Below the pieces are notes generated by a model. That model did no database searches and was not told where the DNA came from. It was given only the letters and a program-made list of their open reading frames with translations. The position numbers and the translations under genes were made by a program. Shown piece by piece: positions 31,493 through 40,604 of a stretch of 64,000 bases of DNA. Numbering within the stretch: the stretch's first letter is position 1; every line of letters begins with the position of its first letter. This DNA comes from Peptoniphilus pacaensis (GTDB lineage: Bacteria; Bacillota; Clostridia; Tissierellales; Peptoniphilaceae). The stretch spans positions 805,071 through 869,070 of the forward strand of contig NZ_FLQT01000003.1 in assembly GCF_900088125.1 (NCBI RefSeq). Reading direction: 5' to 3'.

Positions 31493-32125
31493 TTACATTC
31501 CCTTGAATTTGTCTTCCAGGGCGATTAACGCGATTTCCTCGCCGTCCATTTCTTCCACTTGGTAAATGTAGCGCTCGTCCTCGACCACGGAACCGACTTC
31601 GACGATTATTTCCTGTTCGTCGAACATTTTTCGAACGTAAGCGCCCAGAATATCTTCGCGACTTTCAATGTCCCGGACCAAGTGTTCGTTCACACTTTCC
31701 ATTCTCGTGTTGGCATCGAAAATGGCGACGCCGGCATTGGCGAGGATTTTATGAATGGTAAAGTATTTGCGCACGATAAACAAGACGGCAATGGCCAGGA
31801 CGCCGATAAACAAATCCCGAGTGTTGTCGCCGTAAATCAGCATCTTTCTGGCCACCACCATGATCATAATGTAGATGACCTGATATTCTTCGTGATTGAT
31901 CAGCATGGCCACAAATTCCAAACCGATGACCATTAAAAGCACGTGGGCCAAAAAGGATTGGAAGAGTTTGTAGCTGTGGGCTTGGCCGCTGTTAAAAATC
32001 TCCATCATATACTTAAACAGATCGGGAATGGAAATAATAATTCCGACGAAGATAATGATGGCCATGGCAAATTCAAAGACATAGAGAAACTGCCGAAGCG
32101 TTTGAATGTATTTTTTCCGTTTCAT
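31493..32125 (-). CDS. PsiE-like integral membrane protein
   Basis: 210 residues with four hydrophobic helices in the first 120 and a cytoplasmic C-terminal half. The stretch MIMVVARKMLIYGDNTRDLFIGVLAIAVLFIVRKYF resembles PsiE, a phosphate-starvation-inducible family without a known activity. The tail (EDILGAYVRKMFDEQEIIVEVGSVV) looks like a small regulatory domain, perhaps TrkA-C-like. Overlaps the sigma factor gene by four bases, so it belongs to the stress operon; it could be an input or an effector. Confidence 0.7.
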   Translation of the reverse strand: MKRKKYIQTLRQFLYVFEFAMAIIIFVGIIISIPDLFKYMMEIFNSGQAHSYKLFQSFLAHVLLMVIGLEFVAMLINHEEYQVIYIMIMVVARKMLIYGDNTRDLFIGVLAIAVLFIVRKYFTIHKILANAGVAIFDANTRMESVNEHLVRDIESREDILGAYVRKMFDEQEIIVEVGSVVEDERYIYQVEEMDGEEIALIALEDKFKGM

Positions 32126-32913
32126 CCCAACTCTCCTGACTTTTCTATTTCCTTACGCATCTTTTCCAAGAGCTTTTTTTCGATTCGACTCACGGTCATT
32201 TGCGAAATGCCCAGCTTTTCGGCGATGGAAACCTGGGTTTTTCGGTATTGGTACCGGTCGATGAGGATGGTTTTTTCCACATCGTTAAACTTTTCCATGG
32301 CCCGCTGAATAAAATCGTTCATTTCCACTTTTTGGAAATATTCTTCTTCCACGCCGATTTTATCGCCTCGAGAGAGATCCCGATCTTCGCTGCCCGTGTC
32401 GAAGTTCATGTCCAAACTTTCCGGCGAATAGACCTTCGACGCCTCCATGACTTCCAACACTTCCGCCGTGGTAATGTCCAGGTATTCGGCGATATCGGTA
32501 ATGGTGGGGGTCTTTTGATTTTTCTGTGCCAGGGTCAGCTTGGCATCGTTGATTTTTTTCGACAGCTCCTGCACCCTGCGAGGCACGCGAATGGTCCATC
32601 CCTTGTCGCGGAAGTATTTTTTTATTTCCCCGATAATGGTGGGCGTAGCAAAGGAAGAAAATTCAAAACCCTTAGATGGATCGTAGCGCTCCACGGCAAA
32701 GATCAGACCCATGGATGCGACCTGAAAAATATCGTCATAGTCGATGCCTTTGCCCGTGTATTTTTTCGCCAAAATCTCCGCGATGTAAAGATGTTCCTCG
32801 ATTAATATGTCTCGAAGCACCTTGTCGCCGGTTTCCGCATATTCGGCAAATAATTCTTTGCGCTTTGCTTTCGAAAGGGGCCGGTCCATGCTGTAATAGG
32901 CTTCTTTGTCCAT
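32122..32913 (-). CDS. RNA polymerase sigma factor of the sigma-B/F/G group
   Basis: About 263 residues from the ATG at 32913; an upstream extension overlaps rsbW. Region 2 reads IDYDDIFQVASMGLIFAVERYDPSKGFEFSSFATPTIIGEIKKYFRDKGW (regions 2.1-2.4, including the promoter-melting aromatic residues), region 3 is RVPRRVQELSKKI onward, and region 4 ends VSIAEKLGISQMTVSRIEKKLLEKM. The rsbV-rsbW-sigma gene order fits partner-switching control of general stress or sporulation genes; no spo gene is nearby, so stress is more likely. Confidence 0.93.
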   Translation of the reverse strand: MDKEAYYSMDRPLSKAKRKELFAEYAETGDKVLRDILIEEHLYIAEILAKKYTGKGIDYDDIFQVASMGLIFAVERYDPSKGFEFSSFATPTIIGEIKKYFRDKGWTIRVPRRVQELSKKINDAKLTLAQKNQKTPTITDIAEYLDITTAEVLEVMEASKVYSPESLDMNFDTGSEDRDLSRGDKIGVEEEYFQKVEMNDFIQRAMEKFNDVEKTILIDRYQYRKTQVSIAEKLGISQMTVSRIEKKLLEKMRKEIEKSGELG

Positions 32914-32914
32914 A

Positions 32915-33271
32915 CTACGCTCCGAAGGTTTTATAGACGACCAAATGCCCGTCGTCATAGGAAAATTCGTCGGCCAAGGACTCGATGATCATGGCGGTAA
33001 TGGCCAAATGCTCGTCGGATGCCACTTTTTCCTCGGTAATGCCGGAAACTTTAAAGCGAATGGCTCCTTCTTCCGGTTCCATGACGATATCGATGGTGTC
33101 ACTCATGCCGATGGCAAAGGAAAGATTGCAGCTTTCCGTCAGAAGCAGACGAAGATCACCCAAGGTGTCCAGATCCACGTCCTCTTCCATGCAAATGCCC
33201 GAAACATTTAATCGGGCCAGGGAAAGGTAGCGGGGCTTGGCCGGGATGGTCAAATAAACTCTCTCACCCAT
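32915..33271 (-). CDS. RsbW-like anti-sigma factor, short and degenerate
   Basis: 118 residues, shorter than the usual 140-160. The N-box region LRLLLTESCNLSF keeps the Glu and Asn that hold ATP-Mg, but the DxGxG box of GHKL kinases is not visible where expected (IRFKVSGITEEKV), and the C-terminal part is brief. It sits between rsbV- and sigma-like genes, with a one-base overlap before and a one-base gap after, so an anti-sigma role is well supported by position. Kinase activity on RsbV is doubtful. Confidence 0.82.
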   Translation of the reverse strand: MGERVYLTIPAKPRYLSLARLNVSGICMEEDVDLDTLGDLRLLLTESCNLSFAIGMSDTIDIVMEPEEGAIRFKVSGITEEKVASDEHLAITAMIIESLADEFSYDDGHLVVYKTFGA

Positions 33272-33585
33272 TAGGCCTCTCCTTCGATTTGAAACAATTG
33301 ATCCAGTTTCGTAATGGTAAAGAGCTTTTTCACATTGGGATCCAAATGTTCCATGCGCACCTCATGTCCCTCTTCCTTCATGTGATTGAGGAGGAAGATA
33401 AAGCCGCCGAGTCCCGTGGAATCCACGTAATTTAAATCCTTGCAGTCGATGAGTATATCTTTTTTATGGGCGTCGTAGGCGCTAATGGCTTCTTCTTTAA
33501 ACTGCGCCGTATAGTACATATCCATTTCGCCGCAGGGAATCAGACGCAGTTGATCGCCTTCGTCTTTTATATTCAGTGTAAACAT
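33271..33585 (-). CDS. RsbV-like anti-sigma factor antagonist (STAS domain)
   Basis: 104 residues, a single STAS domain. ILIDCKDLNYVDSTGLGGFIFL carries the DST motif whose serine is phosphorylated by the cognate RsbW kinase. In the unphosphorylated state it would bind RsbW and free the sigma factor. First gene of the operon, with a good AAAGGAGGGCGGA site. Confidence 0.93.
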   Translation of the reverse strand: MFTLNIKDEGDQLRLIPCGEMDMYYTAQFKEEAISAYDAHKKDILIDCKDLNYVDSTGLGGFIFLLNHMKEEGHEVRMEHLDPNVKKLFTITKLDQLFQIEGEA

Positions 33586-33605
33586 TCCGCCCTCCTTTGT
33601 CCTTT

Positions 33606-33634
33606 AGTATATATGCTCCCCCGAGGGAGAGCAA
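33606..33634 (-). promoter_or_regulatory. Promoter of the rsbV-rsbW-sigma operon
   Basis: TTGCTC (33634-33629), 17-nt spacer, TATACT (33611-33606), just behind gyrA. No terminator separates gyrA from the operon, so read-through is also likely. Confidence 0.55.
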
Positions 33635-33638
33635 CCGA

Positions 33639-36065
33639 TTATTCTTCTCCCACGTACTCGGCCACGGCGACGATGTGGCTGTCCTTAATATTCATCAGTT
33701 TCACACCGGATGTGGCCCGTCCCAGGATGGAAATGGATTCCGCTTTCAGGCGAATGATGACGCCGTCTTCGGAAATCATCATGAGCTGATCCGAATCGTT
33801 TAATACTTTGGCGGAGACCAATTGGCCGGTCTTTTCCTTGATACGATAGGTGATCAGGCCCTTGCCGCCGCGGTTTTGCACATTATATTCTTCCAGGGCC
33901 GTGCGTTTGCCGTAGCCGTATTCGCTAATGACGGCCAGGGTCTTGCCTTCCTCGGCCTTGACGAAGCTCACCACTTCGTCGTCATCATCTAAGCGAATGC
34001 CGATGACGCCCATGGCGGTGCGGCCTTGTTCCCGCAGGTCCTTGCCTTTAAAGCGCAGAGACATGCCTTTTTTCGTGACGAAAATTAAATCTTCGTCGTC
34101 GCCGCATTGAATGCCGCCGATAACCGTATCGCCGTCTCTTAATCCCATGGCGATTAAGCCGTTTTTGCGAATGTTTTTGTATTCGCCCATTTTCGTCTTT
34201 TTAATATAGCCGCGACGGGTGACGAGGAATAAATTGTCGTCGTCAGACACGTCGGCAATGGGAATAATGGTTTGAATCCGCTCCCCTTCTTCCAATTGAA
34301 GGAGGTTCACGATGGCCGTGCCCTTGGCATTTCTGCCGGCGGCGGGAATTTCGTAGGCCTGTTTCTTATAGACTTGACCGCAGTCGGTGAAGAATAAAAT
34401 CGTGTCCAAGGTGGATGTAATAAAGAGGCTGGTGACGAAGTCGTCGGCCTTTTTATTTAAGGCGCTGATCCCTTGGCCCCCGCGATTTTGCGGTTTGTAG
34501 GTGCCTTCCGGCATGCGCTTAATGTAGCCGGAATTGGTCAGGGTCACTACCACTTCCTCGTCGTCGATTAAATCTTCGTCTTCCATATCGCCGTCGGATT
34601 TCGTAATCACCGTGCGGCGCAGGTCGCCGTATTTTTCCTTGATTTCCAAAAGTTCGTCTTGAATGGTCTTGTCCAATACCTTGGGATCGGAAAGAATCAA
34701 CTCCAATTGCTCGATCAAAGCCAAAAGCTCCCGATATTCTTCTTCCAATTTTTCCACTTGCAAGCCGCTTAAGCGCTTGATGCGCATGTCCAAAATGGCC
34801 TGGCCTTGGACGTCGGTGAGGCCGAAGCGCTCGGTAAATTTAACCTTGATTTCTTCGTCGGTGCGATAGCTTTTGACGATTTCGATGATTTCGTCGATAT
34901 TGGCGATGGCAAGCTTCAAGCCTTCGATAATGTGAACCCGCGCCTTGGCCTTGTTTAAGTCGAAGGTGGTGCGGCGAGTGACCACGTCACGTTGATGCTT
35001 CACATAGTAGTGAATAAGCTCGAGGAGGGTCAATTCCCTGGGTACGCCGTCCACCAGGGCGAGGTTGATGATGCCGAAGGTGATTTGCAGCTGGGTTTCC
35101 TTATACAGGCGGTTTAAAACCACGTGGGGATTGGCATCCCGCTTCAGTTCCACCACCATGCGCACGCCGCGGCGATTGGATTCGTCGCGAATGTCGGAAA
35201 TACCGTCGAGCTTTTTGTCTTTGACCAGCTCCGCGATTTTTTCGATGACACGCGCCTTGTTGACCTGGTAGGGAAATTCCGTCACCACGATTTGGTGCTT
35301 GCTCTTTAAGGGCTCGATTTCCGCCCGCGCCCGTACACGCACCTTGCCGCGGCCGGTTTGATAGGCTTCTTTAATCCCTTCACGCCCCATAATAAAGGCG
35401 CCGGTGGGAAAATCCGGCCCCTTAATGTGGGTCATCATCTCTTCCAATGAAATGTTTTCGTCGTCCATATAGGCGATGACCCCGTCGATAACCTCATTCA
35501 TATTGTGAGGGGCCATATTGGTGGCCATCCCGACGGCGATGCCGGCGGAGCCGTTGACCAAAAGATTGGGGAAGCGGGAAGGAAGCACGGAAGGCTCCAG
35601 CAATTCTTCGTCGAAATTAGGAACGAAGTCCACGGTTTCCTTGTTTATATCTCTCAACATTTCCATGGCGAGCTTCGACATGCGGACTTCCGTATAACGC
35701 ATGGCCGCCGGGCTGTCCCCGTCCATGGAACCGAAGTTCCCCTGGCCGTCGGCTAAGGGGTAGCGAATGTTAAAGTCCTGTGCCAGTCGCACTACGGCGT
35801 CGTAAATCGACAAATCGCCGTGGGGGTGATACTTACCCATAACATCCCCGACGAGGCGGGCACTTTTTCTATGAGGCTTATCCGGCGTGAGGCCCTGTTG
35901 TTGCATGCCGTAGAGAATACGGCGATGCACGGGTTTTAAGCCGTCGCGCACGTCGGGTAGTGCCCGGGCGACGATGACGCTCATGGAATATTCCAAATAA
36001 GCCTTTTTCATGGCCTTTTCTAAGACGACGTCTTGAATGCCGCTTTCATTTGCAAATTTTGCCAC
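33639..36065 (-). CDS. gyrA: DNA gyrase subunit A
   Basis: 808 residues from a GTG at 36065 behind AGGAGGATACA. The winged-helix active site is seen in the N-terminal part: [26 protein letters not shown], with [17 protein letters not shown] before AAMRYTEVR (active-site Tyr). The quinolone-relevant positions read GD-L-S-IYD, with the usual serine/alanine position occupied by Leu in HGDLSIYD. The C-terminal beta-pinwheel follows, with [10 protein letters not shown] as the GyrA box. It breaks and rejoins DNA to add negative supercoils. Confidence 0.98.
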   Translation of the reverse strand: MAKFANESGIQDVVLEKAMKKAYLEYSMSVIVARALPDVRDGLKPVHRRILYGMQQQGLTPDKPHRKSARLVGDVMGKYHPHGDLSIYDAVVRLAQDFNIRYPLADGQGNFGSMDGDSPAAMRYTEVRMSKLAMEMLRDINKETVDFVPNFDEELLEPSVLPSRFPNLLVNGSAGIAVGMATNMAPHNMNEVIDGVIAYMDDENISLEEMMTHIKGPDFPTGAFIMGREGIKEAYQTGRGKVRVRARAEIEPLKSKHQIVVTEFPYQVNKARVIEKIAELVKDKKLDGISDIRDESNRRGVRMVVELKRDANPHVVLNRLYKETQLQITFGIINLALVDGVPRELTLLELIHYYVKHQRDVVTRRTTFDLNKAKARVHIIEGLKLAIANIDEIIEIVKSYRTDEEIKVKFTERFGLTDVQGQAILDMRIKRLSGLQVEKLEEEYRELLALIEQLELILSDPKVLDKTIQDELLEIKEKYGDLRRTVITKSDGDMEDEDLIDDEEVVVTLTNSGYIKRMPEGTYKPQNRGGQGISALNKKADDFVTSLFITSTLDTILFFTDCGQVYKKQAYEIPAAGRNAKGTAIVNLLQLEEGERIQTIIPIADVSDDDNLFLVTRRGYIKKTKMGEYKNIRKNGLIAMGLRDGDTVIGGIQCGDDEDLIFVTKKGMSLRFKGKDLREQGRTAMGVIGIRLDDDDEVVSFVKAEEGKTLAVISEYGYGKRTALEEYNVQNRGGKGLITYRIKEKTGQLVSAKVLNDSDQLMMISEDGVIIRLKAESISILGRATSGVKLMNIKDSHIVAVAEYVGEE

Positions 36066-36074
36066 TGTATCCTC

Positions 36075-37994
36075 CTAGGCGTCGATGTTTTCGACGTAAA
36101 TTGCGTTTTCTTCGATAAATTCTCGTCTCGGTCCCACTTCCTGGCCCATGAGCATGGAAAAGACTTCGTCGGCCACTTGGGCGTCGTCCACTTCCACTTT
36201 TAAAAGCACACGGTGCTCGGGATTCATGGTGGTTTCCCACAATTCTTCGGCATTCATTTCACCGAGACCTTTGTAGCGGCTGACCTTTAAATTCTTGTCA
36301 CGACCCAATCGGTTCAGGGCGCCTTGAAGTTCGTCGTCGCTATAGCAGTATTCCAGTACCTTCGTGCCCCGCTTAATGCCGTAAAGGGGCGGCTTCGCCA
36401 CAAAGACGTGTCCCGCTTCGATAAGCTCCGGCAAATGGCGGAACAAAAAGGTTAAAAGCAGGGTTTGAATGTGGGCGCCGTCCACGTCCGCATCGGTCAT
36501 GATGATGATTTTTCCGTAGCGCAGCTTTTCGATGTCGAATTCCTTGTCGATCCCCGTGCCGAAGGCGGTGATCATGGCGCGAATTTCGTTGGAATTTAAA
36601 ATCTTATCCATCCGCGCTTTTTCCACATTCATGATCTTGCCGCGAAGGGGCAAAATCGCTTGATAGCTGCTGTCCCGTCCGCCCTTGGCGCTGCCGCCGG
36701 CGGAGTCCCCTTCCACCAGGAAGATCTCGGTTTTTTCGTTGTCGTTTAATTGGCAGTCCACCAGTTTGCCGGGAAGGGGCGTGTTATCTAAAATGGAGCG
36801 CTTTCGCGTTAAATCCCGGGCTTTTCTCGCCGCTTCTCTGGCGCGGCGGGCGGAAAGGGCCTTGGTTAAAATGATCTTTCCGATCTTGGGATTTTCTTCC
36901 AAAAAGGCGTTTAAGTAGTTGTTCAACACCCTTTCCACAATGGCCTTCGTTTCGGAATTGCCCAGCTTGGCCTTGGTTTGGCCTTCGAATTGAGGATCGG
37001 GAATCTTCACGCTGATGACGGCGCTGATGCCTTCCCGCACATCGTCGCCGGAAAGATTTTCTTCCTTTTCCTTAATGTAATTGTACTTTCTGCCGTACTC
37101 GTTAATGCTCTTAGTCAGGGCGCTTCTGAAGCCGGATAGGTGACTGCCCCCTTCTTCCGTATTGATGTTGTTTGCGAAAGACAAGACCGTCTCACGATAG
37201 CTGTCCGTGTATTGAATCGAAATCTCTACATTGGTGTCTGAATCCGTTTCGTCCACGTAGAGGATTTTATCGTGAATGGGCTTTTTGTTCCGATTAATGT
37301 ATTCCACATAACTTTGAATGCCGCCGACGTAGTGGTAAATTTCCTTAAACTTGTCGTCGTCCCGATGGTCGATAAATTCGATATAGGCGCCTTTGTTTAA
37401 AAAGGCCATTTCGCGGAAGCGACGGGCCAAAACTTCCCGGCTGAATTCCACGGTTTCCTTGAAAATTTCTTCGTCGGGCCAAAAGGTAATGGTGGTACCC
37501 GTTTCTTTGATCCCTTCGCCGACGACGGTCAGTTCCGTTTGGGCTTTGCCTCTGGAAAAAACCTGTTCGTATTCTTTGCCATCCCGGCGCACATTGGCGA
37601 CGAGCTTCTTAGACAGGGCGTTGACCACGGATACGCCGACGCCGTGAAGGCCGCCGGAAACTTTGTAGGCGTTGCTGTCGAATTTTCCCCCGGCGTGGAG
37701 AATGGTAAGGACGGTTTCCACCGTGGATTTTTTCGTTTGAGGGTGAATGTCCACGGGAATGCCGCTGCCGTTGTCCCGCACGGAAACGGAGCCGTCTTCG
37801 TTCAGTTCCACAATGACCTGATCGCAGCGGCCGGCTAAAATTTCGTCGATGGAATTGTCCACCACTTCGTATACCAAGTGGTGCAGGCCTTTGGGGCCCG
37901 TGGAGCCGATATACATCCCCGGCCGTTTTCTGACCGGCTCAAGTCCCGTTAAGACCTGTATATTACCGGCATTGTACTCATTTTCCCTTACCAT
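36075..37994 (-). CDS. gyrB: DNA gyrase subunit B
   Basis: 639 residues. ATPase motifs EVVDNSIDE, RDNGSGIPVDIH and GLHGVGVSVVNALS; TOPRIM motifs LVEGDSAGGSAKGGRD and IIMTDADVDGAHI bind magnesium for cleavage. Start is the ATG at 37994 behind AAGGAGGA, overlapping the recF stop by seven bases; gyrA follows after nine. Part of the dnaA-dnaN-recF-gyrB-gyrA string. Confidence 0.98.
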   Translation of the reverse strand: MVRENEYNAGNIQVLTGLEPVRKRPGMYIGSTGPKGLHHLVYEVVDNSIDEILAGRCDQVIVELNEDGSVSVRDNGSGIPVDIHPQTKKSTVETVLTILHAGGKFDSNAYKVSGGLHGVGVSVVNALSKKLVANVRRDGKEYEQVFSRGKAQTELTVVGEGIKETGTTITFWPDEEIFKETVEFSREVLARRFREMAFLNKGAYIEFIDHRDDDKFKEIYHYVGGIQSYVEYINRNKKPIHDKILYVDETDSDTNVEISIQYTDSYRETVLSFANNINTEEGGSHLSGFRSALTKSINEYGRKYNYIKEKEENLSGDDVREGISAVISVKIPDPQFEGQTKAKLGNSETKAIVERVLNNYLNAFLEENPKIGKIILTKALSARRAREAARKARDLTRKRSILDNTPLPGKLVDCQLNDNEKTEIFLVEGDSAGGSAKGGRDSSYQAILPLRGKIMNVEKARMDKILNSNEIRAMITAFGTGIDKEFDIEKLRYGKIIIMTDADVDGAHIQTLLLTFLFRHLPELIEAGHVFVAKPPLYGIKRGTKVLEYCYSDDELQGALNRLGRDKNLKVSRYKGLGEMNAEELWETTMNPEHRVLLKVEVDDAQVADEVFSMLMGQEVGPRREFIEENAIYVENIDA

Positions 37995-39088
37995 AAATCC
38001 TCCTTGCGCAAGGCTTCTGCGCTTCTTTTTTTATCTATTAAGTCAATGGCTTCCGATCGGCCTTCCAATACGCCCATGGGTTCCGCCGCCGTAATAAAAC
38101 ACTGGCCGCGAATCATTTCGATCAGCATGCGCCGCCTTTTATCGTCCAGTTCCGATAAGACATCGTCCAACAAAACCACGGGAGAAGAACCGATGTGTTC
38201 CGCCACCCGATCGATTTCCATGCACTTCATAGCCAGGACGATGCTTCGTATTTGCCCGGTGGAGGCGAATTTCTTCGCTTCCTCTCCGTTTAATAAAAAG
38301 GACAAGTCGTCTAAATGGGGCCCGATGCCCGTGCGTCCCCGCTCTCTGTCTTCCCGCCTTCGGTGCTTTAAGCTCTCGTAAAAAGCCCGGTCCAAATTTT
38401 CGTCCAATGCCACGGGAAAGGAGGCTTTGTAGCGAATTTCCAATCGCTCCTTTTCCCCGGCGATGGCTTCGTAATAGTCGGAGACGGAAGCGGCCATGCG
38501 CTTTAAAAACTTCAATCGCTCTTTTAATATAATCGCCGCGTAAGAGGCCAGGCTTCGGTCGTAAACATCCAATAAATTCGTGTCCCTGAATTTTCTCAAG
38601 GTCACATTTCGCTGATAAAGTATGTGGTAATAGCCGCTGTAGGCTTCCTCGTATTGAGGATTGATCATGCGGAGCATATCGTCGATAAAGCCGCGACGCT
38701 GGGAAGGCGATCCCTGAACCATTTGTAAATGCTTGGGCTCGAAAAGAACCACGCCCATACCCCGACCGTAGGCCGAGGTGTTTTTCACCGGATTGTGATC
38801 TCGCATAAAGCGCCGCTTGTCTTCTTTTACGATGATTTCCATATCGTGGGAAAAATCATCCAAGACGGCAGTAGCCGAAACAAAAGCGCTCTCTTCGCCG
38901 AAAGTGATCACTTCCTTTAAAGAAGCGGTCTTGAAGCTTCTTCCCGTCAAAGATAGGTAGATGGCTTCTAAAAAATTCGTCTTACCCGTGCCGTTGGGGC
39001 CGACGATATGATACATTTTCGGCTCTAAATCCATAAAAAGGCGCCGGTGATTGCGAAAAGAGACTATGTTTAATTGTTTGACAAACAC
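37988..39088 (-). CDS. recF: DNA repair and replication protein RecF
   Basis: 366 residues. Walker A IVGPNGTGKTNFLEAIYLSLTGRS, signature TGQIRSIVLAMKCME and Walker B VVLLDDVLSELDDKRR are all present. It loads RecA at single-strand gaps with RecO and RecR. Overlaps gyrB by seven bases. Confidence 0.97.
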   Translation of the reverse strand: MFVKQLNIVSFRNHRRLFMDLEPKMYHIVGPNGTGKTNFLEAIYLSLTGRSFKTASLKEVITFGEESAFVSATAVLDDFSHDMEIIVKEDKRRFMRDHNPVKNTSAYGRGMGVVLFEPKHLQMVQGSPSQRRGFIDDMLRMINPQYEEAYSGYYHILYQRNVTLRKFRDTNLLDVYDRSLASYAAIILKERLKFLKRMAASVSDYYEAIAGEKERLEIRYKASFPVALDENLDRAFYESLKHRRREDRERGRTGIGPHLDDLSFLLNGEEAKKFASTGQIRSIVLAMKCMEIDRVAEHIGSSPVVLLDDVLSELDDKRRRMLIEMIRGQCFITAAEPMGVLEGRSEAIDLIDKKRSAEALRKEDLW

Positions 39089-39152
39089 GTCGCCCTCCCG
39101 CTTTTAACCACCCTTAGTATAGTACAAATGTTCTCTTCCTACAAAGGACGAA

Positions 39153-39356
39153 TCATTCCCTTTCGATGCTGTCTTTCTCGCCCATAAATTCGACGACATC
39201 GCCGGGGTAAAGTTTTCTCCCCCGGCGCAGCTCCATTTCGCCGTTAACATAGACCAAGCCGTCTGAAACCACGGCCTTGGCCATACCGCCGGAATCCACC
39301 CACTGCACGTATTTTAAAAAGCTGTCCAGTTTAATAAAATCGGTACTTATTTTCAT
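39153..39356 (-). CDS. S4-domain RNA-binding protein (YaaA/RlbA type)
   Basis: 67 residues, a single S4 domain: IKLDSFLKYVQWVDSGGMAKAVV and VYVNGEMELRRGRKLYPGDVVEF. In Firmicutes this gene is regularly found between dnaN and recF; Bacillus YaaA has a role in ribosome assembly. Its start overlaps the dnaN stop by four bases. Confidence 0.92.
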   Translation of the reverse strand: MKISTDFIKLDSFLKYVQWVDSGGMAKAVVSDGLVYVNGEMELRRGRKLYPGDVVEFMGEKDSIERE

Positions 39357-40450
39357 AGATTGGCCAACCGTACAGGTAATACTAAGTAGAGCATGTCATT
39401 TCCGTTTAAAGGCGTAATAATACAGGGGTTTACCGCGTCGGTAAAGCCCATGGTAATTTCTTCCGTATCCATGACCCGTATGCCTTCCAGCAAATAGCGG
39501 GCGTTAAAGGCGATGATTAGATCGGCGCCGGTCTTTTGCGCCCGAATGGTCTCGTGAACTTTCCCCACTTCGGAATTGGAGAGGATTTCGATTTGATCGT
39601 CTTTAATTTCCAAGCGCACCAAGCCGTTGCGTTCCTTGCCGGTCATTAAGCTGGCCCGCTCCAAAGCGTCGATTAATTGCTTTCTGTCAGCCACGACACT
39701 TACCTCGTGTTCCTTGCGAATCAAGCTGTTGTAGCGGAAAAATTCGCCGTTTAAAAGTTTCGTAAAGAATTTCGTCTCGTCGAATTGAATTAATACGTGA
39801 TTGTTTCCGATCTCCAAGGTCAATGTCTTGGACTCGTCGATAAGTTTCGAAATCTCCGACACGCTTCTCGCCGGTAAGATTAAATCCCGCTCCATGGATT
39901 GTTCCCCTTCGATGCGACTCAGGGCCATGCGATAGCCGTCCAAGGCGACGAAGGTAATGTCTTCTTTTTTAACATCCAAGAGGACGCCGGTAAGGACCAT
40001 GCGCATATCGTCGTTGGACGTGGCGAATTGGGTTTCCTTAAAAGCCTTTAAAAGGGATTCTCCGGTGACGACGATTTTTTCCGCGCCGCCCAGTTCCGGA
40101 AGTTGGGGATACTCTTCGGGATTTTGTCCCATGATTTCAAATTCCGATTGTTCGCATACTAAGGAAAGTTTTTGTCCTTCGCTTTCCATATGGACCATGG
40201 CATTGGGCAATTTGCGCACGATGTCTCCGAACAGAGAGGCATTTAAAACGATGCTTCCCGGTTCCTGAACGAAGCAGGCGTGGCGGGATTCCATGGAAAT
40301 TTCCGTGTCTGTGGCTCGCAGAATTAATTGGCCATCCGTCGCTTCCATGTAAATGCCTTCCAGTATTTGCATATTCGTCTTAGACGAAATAGCACGGGAG
40401 ACGGTGGATACAATGGTAGACAGAACGGATTTTTCGATTTGAAATTTCAA
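39353..40450 (-). CDS. dnaN: DNA polymerase III beta sliding clamp
   Basis: 365 residues, the three-domain clamp. N-terminal MKFQIEKSVLSTIVSTVSRAIS and the C-terminal CIITPLNGNDMLYLVLPVR, where peptide ligands bind, are typical. The 154-bp gap to dnaA holds three DnaA-box-like sequences. Confidence 0.98.
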   Translation of the reverse strand: MKFQIEKSVLSTIVSTVSRAISSKTNMQILEGIYMEATDGQLILRATDTEISMESRHACFVQEPGSIVLNASLFGDIVRKLPNAMVHMESEGQKLSLVCEQSEFEIMGQNPEEYPQLPELGGAEKIVVTGESLLKAFKETQFATSNDDMRMVLTGVLLDVKKEDITFVALDGYRMALSRIEGEQSMERDLILPARSVSEISKLIDESKTLTLEIGNNHVLIQFDETKFFTKLLNGEFFRYNSLIRKEHEVSVVADRKQLIDALERASLMTGKERNGLVRLEIKDDQIEILSNSEVGKVHETIRAQKTGADLIIAFNARYLLEGIRVMDTEEITMGFTDAVNPCIITPLNGNDMLYLVLPVRLANL

Positions 40451-40508
40451 ATTGTCTCCTCCTCTATATAAGATTAGTACTTCGTATTCGTAGTAGGGCC
40501 TGTGAATT

Positions 40509-40599
40509 TGTGGATAGCCCCCTTTTCATGGAGGGCAGTGGAAATCATCATGTGGATAGTCTATGGATATCTCCGTGGATGGTTTTCCTTTTATCCACA
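40509..40599. other. Second DnaA-box cluster between dnaA and dnaN
   Basis: TTATCCACA, a perfect box, at 40591-40599, and two near-perfect TGTGGATAG boxes in the other orientation at 40509-40517 and 40551-40559. With the main cluster past dnaA this resembles the bipartite origin of Bacillus; it may also tune dnaN expression. Confidence 0.7.
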
Positions 40600-40604
40600 A
40601 TCCT

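Noticed and set aside
33639-36065. Intein or frameshift in gyrA
   Set aside because: The protein is collinear with the family from the active site to the C-terminal repeats, with no insertion.
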